Below, piece after piece: positions 8,146 through 14,984 of a DNA stretch of 64,000 bases (positions are counted from its first letter, which is position 1; the number at the start of each line of letters is the position of its first letter). The stretch spans positions 62,001-126,000 of the forward strand of contig CAYUSB010000005.1 in NCBI GenBank assembly GCA_964447205.1, read 5' to 3'. This DNA is from JAEUKH01 sp964447205 (GTDB lineage: Bacteria > Myxococcota_A > Polyangia > Polyangiales > Ga0077539). Made by a program: the position numbers and the translations under genes. The notes below the pieces were generated by a model, which had not been told where the DNA came from, made no database searches, and saw only the letters and a program-made list of their open reading frames with translations.

Positions 8146-9765
8146 TCAAGGTTCGGGACGCTGCCATCGGAGGGGCCCCTGCAAGATGCCTCGATCATGG
8201 GGCAGGGACGAGATCAGCCCACGACCGTCGTCGGTCATGAAGACCGGTGGGTGCACAAAATGCCCGAGGAGTCGGGCGGTCCGGATGTCGAGTACCTCGT
8301 TGTCGTACACGACCAGGGGCCCAAATTGTCGACGCATACTATTCGGCCCTGCACGCAGGGCGACAGGTGTCTCCGTGCCGGTTTCAAGTTCGACGACGAC
8401 GAACCGCGCGCCGCGCCGAACAAGTGCGTGATGCCCATATAAGACTTCAAATTCGCCATTCAAACCGAGCGCACGCACAGTCTCCATATCAAGAATACGA
8501 ACTTCAGACTCACTTGCGGACAGGGGGACCGACACCCGCACATATCGATCTCCCGCTGAATTGGCTCGGCCAAATGCCACGATTCGCAATCCAGCAGAAC
8601 GAGGGCCACGCCGTGAAGCGGTCCATAGTGGCGCAGAATACATGGCCCTGGATATAGTGGAAGTGTAGCGTCGGCCGGACCCGCTAAAGTGAAGTGTTGT
8701 CCAATGGCCCATGCGCGACCCTACTCCTGGGCATACAACAAAAAAACGATCTCGTGTCTGCTGCCAGCCGACGAGGTGAGCGGCGCAGGTGGGCGGCACG
8801 AGTCGTGTGCTCACTCCGTCGGGGCGGACTTGCACGAGAGCACCACCCTCACGGATGATCGCTGCGGTCGGCGATGTGGCCACGACCTCGGCCACGGTGA
8901 TCTCTTCACCGCCCGACACTGGAAACAATCGCGTCGTAACCGCGTCTCCTTCTTGGCCATACGTTGACCCTATCATCGCCTGGCCGTCGCATGCAGACCT
9001 CAGAGGAAGCGAAGTCAACAGGTGCGGAATTTCGGTACGTCCGTCGCCGTTGGTATCGCCTGTCAGCATATCAACGCGGATCCATCCGGAGAGGAACACT
9101 GCGCGTACCACAGTGCCCGCGCCGGGATCCAACTCGCGCTCAACTCCTTCGGGCAGCGACCGCATGACGACACGACTCTGCTCGCCCGATCGACGTATGT
9201 AGAGCACATGCGCGCTGTCGGCCGAGAAGTGTGCGGCGCGATGCGGTGCAAGTGGATACCGATCGTCGGTCGTGTCGGCCCCAAGGGCGCTCAGATCGGT
9301 GTTGGTCCCATCGGTTGCATCCCAGAGAATCAATCGCCCCCCCCGGATGTAGGCGAGCCAGCGGCCGTTTCCGCTGCGCGCCACAGGTTGGTCTAGTTCG
9401 ATGCCGGGGCCGCCCCCGACGACCAGGTAGGGTCGCATTTGATCTCCACGGAGACCCCCGTGGTAACCTACGTCGATGCCGATGCGACCGTCTCCATTGG
9501 TGTCTTCGCGGGCCTGGCAGAGCACCGCCCAGCGGCCTTGTGGATCTGCCATTGCGATGACGGTTGGGTGCGCAGTGCCGAGGGTGGTATCCGTCCCCGC
9601 AACGATCCTGGAGATGGGCGTCTCAGCCGCTGGAGACACGGGAGCGGACGCGGTCAAATCGTCCAAGATGGCCAGTGGGGAAGAGAGTACGGGCATCGGT
9701 CGAGGCGAGCACCCAAGTAGAACAGATACCAAGGTCACAACGGGTAGAACACCGCGAGACTGCAT
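8146..9765 (-). CDS. Lipoprotein with predicted beta-propeller (TolB/PD40-like) repeats
   Basis: 539 residues from the ATG at 9765, chosen because it begins a clean lipoprotein signal (basic start, hydrophobic stretch, VLLGC box); a longer version to 9828 would put 21 polar residues before it. The mature part has repeated short beta-strand motifs such as GRWAVLCQ, GRWLAYIRGGRLILWDATDG and EVRILDME, like TolB or WD40-type propellers. No catalytic motif is visible. The gene uses noticeably more A/T at third positions than its neighbours and sits next to a repeat element (9904-10081), so a different origin is possible. Function unknown; probably envelope-anchored binding or reporting. Confidence 0.8.
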   Translation of the reverse strand: MQSRGVLPVVTLVSVLLGCSPRPMPVLSSPLAILDDLTASAPVSPAAETPISRIVAGTDTTLGTAHPTVIAMADPQGRWAVLCQAREDTNGDGRIGIDVGYHGGLRGDQMRPYLVVGGGPGIELDQPVARSGNGRWLAYIRGGRLILWDATDGTNTDLSALGADTTDDRYPLAPHRAAHFSADSAHVLYIRRSGEQSRVVMRSLPEGVERELDPGAGTVVRAVFLSGWIRVDMLTGDTNGDGRTEIPHLLTSLPLRSACDGQAMIGSTYGQEGDAVTTRLFPVSGGEEITVAEVVATSPTAAIIREGGALVQVRPDGVSTRLVPPTCAAHLVGWQQTRDRFFVVCPGVGSRMGHWTTLHFSGSGRRYTSTISRAMYSAPLWTASRRGPRSAGLRIVAFGRANSAGDRYVRVSVPLSASESEVRILDMETVRALGLNGEFEVLYGHHALVRRGARFVVVELETGTETPVALRAGPNSMRRQFGPLVVYDNEVLDIRTARLLGHFVHPPVFMTDDGRGLISSLPHDRGILQGPLRWQRPEP

Positions 9766-9903
9766 CAGGTCCCTTGGAGCGAGCTTCTCCACACCGAGGA
9801 TGATCTCTCTCGCAGCCCGCGGGGTCAACCAGGCGGACCGAGAAGCGTCCCGCAGACCTCGTGCCCCACGTCGGCAACGGTTGGCGCCCTGGTCGGATGC
9901 CCT

Positions 9904-10081
9904 ACCTCACCCCCGCTGCCGCGCGCCCCTCTCCCCCCCGGGCGAAGGGCTCCGTTCCTGCTAATGTTTGCGAGCGGTATAAACTCCCCGCCAGGGAAAA
10001 CCTAACAGCACACACTGAATTTTCGACGAGCGAAGCCACTCGCCCGGGAGGGAGAGGGGCGCGCGGCAGCGGGGGTGAGGT
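9904..10081. repeat. Miniature inverted-repeat element, copy A
   Basis: A 178-bp element bounded by arms 9905-9954 and 10031-10080 that are inverted copies with four mismatches in 50. It is the same element as that at 14135-14311: the outer arms match almost exactly and the centres share ACCTAACAGC and an ATTWTCGA block. Together with the sequence on either side it fills the ~400 bases between the lipoprotein start (9765) and the small lipoprotein at 10167. No transposase gene is near. Confidence 0.8.
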
Positions 10082-10166
10082 CGGATCGACGCCGCCACCA
10101 TCGCCTGGATGGCCCCGTAACCCCCGTCCGCGGCGCCCCAACAACCGCGTGGTTATCGAAGGGGTT

Positions 10167-10340
10167 ATGGGTCCCCTCGCCCTCGTCCTCGCGTTCGGGT
10201 TGAGCGCCGGGTGTCTCGGTCGCCCCCTCGTGTGTCCGCCCGGGTCCCAGTCGGTGTGCGGGCAGGGCTCCGGGCGCGCGGCGCGATGCACCTGCGAGCC
10301 GCGGCATCGTGTGCAAAAGCCCGCGCCTGCCCCGCGCTGA
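10167..10340 (+). CDS. Small Cys-rich lipoprotein, unknown function
   Basis: 57 residues. It starts MGPLALVLAFGLSAGC, a compact lipoprotein signal with an LSAGC box, preceded by GAAGGGG as a possible ribosome-binding site. The mature peptide has only about 40 residues with further cysteines (VCPPGSQSVCG, RCTCEP). It converges on the EamA gene, with stops one base apart. The clean signal peptide is the only evidence that it is a gene. Confidence 0.5.
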   Translation: MGPLALVLAFGLSAGCLGRPLVCPPGSQSVCGQGSGRAARCTCEPRHRVQKPAPAPR

Positions 10341-10341
10341 A

Positions 10342-11253
10342 TCAGCCCGCAGCGTCGCCCCGGGCCCCGCGCAGGGCCAGGCCCAGCCCCGCCACCACCC
10401 CCAACGCCCCAACCGCCGCGCTCGCAGGCGGAACCTCCCCCAACACCCCCAACACCAGGGCCGCCGAGCCGATGGGTTCGGCCAGGATCACCGCGCTCAC
10501 GGCCCACGCCGGCAGGTACCCGAGGGCCCAGTTGAGCAGCCCGTGCCCGAGCACCATCGGCCCCAGGGCCAGGGCCACAAAGAGCCCGTGCTCGCGCGCC
10601 GGGAGGGTCAACGGATCGCCCGCCGCCAGAGCCATGGCCCCCAAGGCCAACCCCGCCACTGCGTACACGGGACCGAGGTAGGCCGCGAGCCCGAGGCTCT
10701 TCCGAACCTTGCCCCCGAGCAGGAAGTACCCCGCTCCCGCCACGGCCCCGCCAAACGCGAGGGCGTCCCCCGCGAGGTGATGCCTTCCCCGGCCGATGTC
10801 TCCGAGGGCGATCACGGCCGCCCCGCCGAGGGCCACCGCGATGCCCCAGCGTGCTCCCCGGGGGACAGGGCGCTCGGCGATCCACGGGGCCCCGAGGGCC
10901 ACAAGGACGGGATGCAAAGCCACCAGGGCCGCGCTCGCCGCCACGCTCGTGGCGTAGGGGGAGGCGGGGGCCAGAGAGGCGATCCACAGGGCGAAGTGCA
11001 GGGCGAGGCACACTCCCGCGAGACCGAGGTCGCGCAGCACCCCAGGGGGCTGCCGTGGGAGCTCGCGCAGGGCCGCCCGGAGGGTCCATGGGGACAGGGC
11101 CAGGGAGGCCCAGGCGAGGCGCCAGAATGACAGGGCCAATGGGCCCGCGTGCGACATCCGGATCCACAGGGCCGCGGACGACACGGCCACCACGGCGACC
11201 CCGAGGGCCCCGAGGAGGGCCCCGCGGGAGGGAGGGGCGGGAGAGGGGGTCAC
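10342..11253 (-). CDS. EamA/DMT-superfamily transporter
   Basis: 303 residues from a GTG at 11253, nine bases after the stop of the upstream gene. About ten hydrophobic helices in two related halves are visible, with the familiar first-helix pattern (SSAALWIRMSHAGPLALSFWR) and the second-half LAEPIGSAALVLGVLGEVP. Members export metabolites or amino acids across the inner membrane; the substrate cannot be read from sequence. It probably forms a transcription unit with the beta-propeller lipoprotein gene upstream. Confidence 0.9.
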   Translation of the reverse strand: MTPSPAPPSRGALLGALGVAVVAVSSAALWIRMSHAGPLALSFWRLAWASLALSPWTLRAALRELPRQPPGVLRDLGLAGVCLALHFALWIASLAPASPYATSVAASAALVALHPVLVALGAPWIAERPVPRGARWGIAVALGGAAVIALGDIGRGRHHLAGDALAFGGAVAGAGYFLLGGKVRKSLGLAAYLGPVYAVAGLALGAMALAAGDPLTLPAREHGLFVALALGPMVLGHGLLNWALGYLPAWAVSAVILAEPIGSAALVLGVLGEVPPASAAVGALGVVAGLGLALRGARGDAAG

Positions 11254-11261
11254 GCGAGGGG

Positions 11262-13070
11262 CTACGGGGCCACGCAGCCGAGGGTCTGGGCCGTGAGGCC
11301 CGTGGGGAGGCAGCGTTCGCCGTTGGTGCAGTCGCGGTCGGTCTGGCACTGGCGACGCTGAACCTGCTCGCTCCACTGGGCGATGTGATTGCCCGAGCGG
11401 AGGTCTTGAAACGGCAGCCAGAAGGCCGGGGCGCTCGCGTCCCCCGTGGCCCCAGGGCGGAAGGCGGCCATCCAGAGCTGCGAGGTGCGCATCTCGACCT
11501 CGCGCGACTGCTGCTGCAGCCGCAAGCCGTAGTCGCGGCGCGAAGAGAACGTCAGCCACAAGAGAGGCTCCCCCCGGAACGACTGCACAAAAGGCGCCCA
11601 CTTGGGCCAGGAGTTGCCGAGCTCTCCCTCGCCGTCGGCGTGGGCGAGCCGAACGGGGGCCCGGGTCCGGTCGAGGGGGGCGGCCCAGAGTTGGGACGCG
11701 ATGTTGTGATAGCTCCCGCTCGACGAGCGGTTGAACATCACCCAGCGGTCGTCGGGCGAGATGGCGGGGTAGTAGTGGTTTTGCATCCCCGCGGCGGTGA
11801 CGAAGGGCTGGGGGGCCGCGAAAGTGCTGCCGTTCCAGAGCATGGTGAGGAGGTCGGCGGGGGCGTTGTGGCCGGGTTGGCCGAAGAGGGCGAGGCCGCG
11901 GGGGCGGGCGAAGACCACGGTGCGCCCGTCGCGCGACCAGTCGGGCATCGAGCCGGGCGTGCCTTCGGCGAGGCCGGGGACGTAGGCCGCGGTGGTGCCG
12001 TCGCGGAGCCACATCCGGGCTCCGTCCGAGAGGATCACGCGGCTGCTGTCGGGCGAGAAGGTCGCGAAGTTGGACGGGACATTGCCCGAGGTCTCGGCCC
12101 GCGTGGCCACGTCGAACACCCGGGTCTGCGCGGGCCCGGGGATGAAGCGTCCCACGGCGGCACGGGTGCCGTCGCGGGAGAGGACGTGGCAGCCGAGGCA
12201 GTTGATGGGATCGCCGCGCAGAAAGGGCTCGGGACGCGCCCCGGGTCGGCCCCACTCGTAGCGGAGGATGGAGCCGGAGGAGGCGTTCCAGTAGTAGAGG
12301 CCGCCGCGGACGTCGGTGTTGGTGACGTGAACCGTCCGTGTAGCCGACCGGCCCAGGTTGCCCCCGGTTCGGGTCACCCCGCGTACGGAGATGGCCACCG
12401 CCCCGGAGGGCCAGGCCACCCGGGCAAACTCGGTGTAGGCCTGCTCGTTGAGTGTGAGGGCGCAGCCTCCGCCGACAGCCACGCAGGGCGTGAAGACCCG
12501 CACGAGCCCGCGGTCGCCGCGGAGGGAGACCTCGAAGAGGTCCTGCCCCGTGGCAGGCCGGAAGTGAACCTCGAAGCCCGTGAGGTTGGGCGGGAGGATC
12601 GTGCCGTCGCTCGGGTAGACCAGGGTGGGGGCGCGGGCGGGGTCTTCGGTTCCGGCGAAGCGGGCGGCGCTGTCGGGGGCGGCGCTGTTGGCGGTGAGGT
12701 CGACGTTGCGGGGGGTCGGGTCACCCGCGTCGCGTTCGCCCTGAAACACGTCCCCAAGGACAGCGGCGTCGCGGCCCGTGTCGGGGGTTGGGGTTCCGGC
12801 GTCGAGGGCGGGGGTGCCTGTGTCGCGGGGGGCGGGGCCCGTGTCGAAGGGGGGGACGGGGCCGGTGTCCATGGGCGGGGCGATGCCCGTGTCCATGGGG
12901 GGAATGCCGAGGTCGGCAGGCGGGCTGCCGAGGTCGCGGGCGGGGCCGGTGTCGCGCCGGACGCCGGCGTCGCGGGCGGCGATGACGCCGGGGTCGTCGT
13001 TGGCGGCGCATCCCTGGGCCGCGAGGGCCCCGAGGAGCAGGGCCCCGAGAGCGGAGGGTCGGGCGTTCAC
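11262..13070 (-). CDS. Lipoprotein with beta-propeller (PD40-like) repeats and a CxxCH motif
   Basis: 602 residues from the GTG at 13070, which begins a lipoprotein signal (LLLGALAAQGC); 28 further upstream residues have no signal character. After an Asp/Pro/Thr-rich linker (DTGPVPPFDTG units) come repeated propeller-like blades: FATFSPDSSRVILSDG, DWSRDGRTVVFARPRG, AISPDDRWVMFNR. In the middle, residues 291-295 read CLGCH, a c-type haem-binding motif, in the context INCLGCHVLSRDG. A short Cys pair near the C terminus (CQTDRDCTNGERC) resembles other Cys-rich modules in this region. It may be an envelope protein that binds one haem covalently, but the single motif could also be structural. Confidence 0.82.
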   Translation of the reverse strand: MNARPSALGALLLGALAAQGCAANDDPGVIAARDAGVRRDTGPARDLGSPPADLGIPPMDTGIAPPMDTGPVPPFDTGPAPRDTGTPALDAGTPTPDTGRDAAVLGDVFQGERDAGDPTPRNVDLTANSAAPDSAARFAGTEDPARAPTLVYPSDGTILPPNLTGFEVHFRPATGQDLFEVSLRGDRGLVRVFTPCVAVGGGCALTLNEQAYTEFARVAWPSGAVAISVRGVTRTGGNLGRSATRTVHVTNTDVRGGLYYWNASSGSILRYEWGRPGARPEPFLRGDPINCLGCHVLSRDGTRAAVGRFIPGPAQTRVFDVATRAETSGNVPSNFATFSPDSSRVILSDGARMWLRDGTTAAYVPGLAEGTPGSMPDWSRDGRTVVFARPRGLALFGQPGHNAPADLLTMLWNGSTFAAPQPFVTAAGMQNHYYPAISPDDRWVMFNRSSSGSYHNIASQLWAAPLDRTRAPVRLAHADGEGELGNSWPKWAPFVQSFRGEPLLWLTFSSRRDYGLRLQQQSREVEMRTSQLWMAAFRPGATGDASAPAFWLPFQDLRSGNHIAQWSEQVQRRQCQTDRDCTNGERCLPTGLTAQTLGCVAP

Positions 13071-13129
13071 GGGGCGGGAGGGTACGCGGTTTGGGCGTCG
13101 GGGGCCACTGGGGGGAGACGGGGTGGACG

Positions 13130-13352
13130 GGGCCCTCACCCCTTCGATTCTCACTGTGCGAGGGCACCCTCTCCCGTAACCGGGAGAGGGTCGATGGGTA
13201 GCGTTCGAACAATATTGGGTGAGAACCGCCAGGGTAGGTCAATGCCGTGGATCACGGAGACCGGACTCCTCTCCCCGTGCGGTGCGCGCGTCACCCGATT
13301 CCCCTCTCCAACGGAGAGGGGAGCCGCGTATCGAGAGAATCAATGGGGGAGA
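13130..13352. repeat. Composite palindromic repeat region
   Basis: Two strong hairpins, ACCCTCTCCCG/CGGGAGAGGGT (13166-13191) and TCCCCTCTCC/GGAGAGGGGA (13300-13322), lie between imperfect outer arms (CCTCACCCCTTCGATTCTC near 13133 and its rough inverse GAGAATC...GGGGGAGAGG near 13340). It looks like a degenerate relative of the CCTCACCCC elements nearby. Confidence 0.5.
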
Positions 13353-13542
13353 GGGAAAATCTTCACTCGTACCCTATCTCGATGTCAGGCGAGAGGCGTA
13401 CAGTATCAGGCGGGACAGCAATGGTCTGATGATTAGTGACTCTCCGGCCATGCACCTATCCTCGACAACCGTAGGGGTAGGGGCGGGTTTTGAACTCGCC
13501 CGAAGCGGCCCCAGGGCGCCATGAATTCAAGATCCTCCTGGT

Positions 13543-13759
13543 CCGCGGGCTGAAGCCCACGGCACCGTCGGGAAAGCCCGTCGAAGACGGGCTGCCCACC
13601 CATCGAGCACAACGGTCACAAGGGTGTCTTCCAGGGAGGAATCTCCCCGGCGGTGTCGAGCAAGGACCCGAGGAACACCGGGCGCCACTGAAGGGCTTCG
13701 CGGCGTGAAGCCCGTCTTTGACGGGCTTTGTCAACAGTGCCGTGGGCTTCAGCCCGCGG
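13543..13759. repeat. Miniature inverted-repeat element with 51-base arms
   Basis: Arms 13543-13593 and 13709-13759 are inverted copies (five differences in 51). Both contain the nested palindrome GGGCTGAAGCCC and an AAAGCCCGTC...GACGGGCT hairpin. The 115-base centre shows nothing recognisable. No other copy was seen in this window. Confidence 0.75.
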
Positions 13760-13914
13760 CGCGTCGCTTCAGAGCGGATCGATTGTCGGAGTTTGACGAG
13801 AGGCCTGAGTCTCCTTGGGGATGATTTGAACAGCGACAAGCACCAGATCCGTGCGGACTTGCCGCATGGACACTGATCATCCGCATAGCTCCGTCCCGCC
13901 TTATGCTGTTCGCC

Positions 13915-14001
13915 CCAGACCCTACCGGAGAGGTCTCCAGACCCTACCGGAGAGGTCTCCAGACCCTACCGGAGAGGTCTCCAGACCCTGCGGAGAGGTC
14001 T
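13915..14001. repeat. Tandem repeat, 22-base unit, four copies
   Basis: Three identical 22-base units and one of 21 (CCAGACCCTACCGGAGAGGTCT) run head to tail. Each unit contains AGACC...GGTCT, so every repeat can form a small hairpin. There are no spacers. Confidence 0.9.
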
Positions 14002-14134
14002 TGGGTGGCGGCCCGTGATTGCCGCCAGGGGAGTGGTCAACCGTACCCACCGCCGGCTTCGCCTTGCGGTACTGGCGGACGGGGGGCACGAACAGGAGGG
14101 AGCACGGACGGCTGCCGTGGCGGGTAGCACCCTT

Positions 14135-14311
14135 ACCTCACCCCCGCTGCCGCGCGCCCCTCTCCCTCCCGGGCGAGGGGCTCCGTTCCTGTTGACGTAG
14201 GAGCATACGCTGAGACATCATCCGGAAATACCTAACAGCCATCGCTAAATTATCGATAGACGGAGCCCCTCGCCCGGGAGGGAGAGGGGCGCGCGGCAGC
14301 GGGGGTGAGGT
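14135..14311. repeat. Miniature inverted-repeat element, copy B (perfect 52-bp arms)
   Basis: Arms 14135-14186 and 14260-14311 are exact inverted copies over 52 bases, enclosing a 73-base centre. It is the same family as copy A at 9904-10081; both copies are followed by CGGATC. The perfect arms suggest recent duplication or strong constraint at the level of the hairpin. No coding capacity is present. Confidence 0.9.
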
Positions 14312-14363
14312 CGGATCTGGTCGTCCGCAGTCGTATGCTCTCCCCCCTCCCCCCGCCCCAACC

Positions 14364-14897
14364 TCACCCCCCGTTGGGCCGTCGCCTCCGCTGGGCCTCC
14401 GCCCCCACCCGCCGCGGAACCACCTCCGTCGACAGCACGAAATTCCCCTCGTTGTCGTCGTTGTACCCGTCGACCACCACCCACCACGACCCGGCCCGCA
14501 GGTCGAGCACCAGGGCCGCGTGGGCGCTGTCGTCCCCGTCGTCGATGCACGCCGTCTCCCGGGCCGCCTGGTGACACACCGCCCGCACGTACATCGCCAC
14601 GTCGTAGTCGGCCGCCACCCGCAGGGTCACCCGGGCGTCCTCGGTCAGGTCGAGGCGATACACCCGCTCGCCCGACAAGGCTCCCTCGGCGCAGCTCGCG
14701 TGAAACCAATCAGGCTGCCCCACCGTGCTCCCGCGCACCGACATGTTGTGCGGCAACACCGGGGCCGACCCGCACACCCCCCGCACCGCCACAACCTCCG
14801 GCATCGGCTGAGCCCAGACCCCACACCCCGCCCACACCCCAAGGGCCACCCCCAGGAGGGCCCCGCGTCGGCCAGTTCGTGACGGCACGGTCTTCAT
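14364..14897 (-). CDS. Exported pre-peptidase C-terminal-like domain protein
   Basis: 177 residues. The N-terminal basic and hydrophobic segment ending near GVWAQP is a signal peptide. The remainder has the fold pattern of the bacterial pre-peptidase C-terminal domain: YRLDLTEDARVTLRVAADYDVAMYV, an acidic turn (DDGDDSAH) and LRAGSWWVVVDGYNDDNEGNFVL. Four cysteines could form two disulfides. Such domains assist secretion or bind cell-surface partners; here it stands alone without a protease. Function unknown. It lies 87 bases downstream of the helicase gene on the same strand, so it may share its transcript. Confidence 0.8.
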   Translation of the reverse strand: MKTVPSRTGRRGALLGVALGVWAGCGVWAQPMPEVVAVRGVCGSAPVLPHNMSVRGSTVGQPDWFHASCAEGALSGERVYRLDLTEDARVTLRVAADYDVAMYVRAVCHQAARETACIDDGDDSAHAALVLDLRAGSWWVVVDGYNDDNEGNFVLSTEVVPRRVGAEAQRRRRPNGG

Positions 14898-14984
14898 CGA
14901 ACAGTCCCAAAGCCTAGCAGCCCACGGGCCACGCCCAGGATGCCGCCATTTCGAGGGCTTCTGTCAGCAATCCCCGCGGTCCTG

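Larger units (their letters stand above)
13071..14363. other. Repeat-rich intergenic island (no gene recognised)
   Basis: About 1.3 kb without a credible gene: open frames here are short, low-complexity and overlap inverted repeats. It holds, in order, a composite palindromic segment (13130-13352), a 217-bp inverted-repeat element (13543-13759), a 22-bp tandem repeat (13915-14001) and a 177-bp inverted-repeat element (14135-14311), listed separately. The promoter of the lipoprotein ending at 11262 should lie at its left side, but no convincing -35/-10 pair was seen. Confidence 0.75.

Noticed and set aside
10851..13436. An 861-codon open frame on the plus strand opposite the EamA and propeller lipoprotein genes
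   Set aside because: Low-complexity Gly/Arg/Glu sequence without domains. The opposite strand encodes a signal peptide, membrane helices and propeller motifs in the normal pattern. Such shadows are common in very G+C-rich DNA.
13456..13839. 127-codon frame in the repeat island
   Set aside because: It spans the inverted-repeat element and reads through both arms; no signal, domain or ribosome-binding site.
13915..14001. Direct repeats considered as a CRISPR array
   Set aside because: The units are contiguous without spacers, and no cas genes are present.
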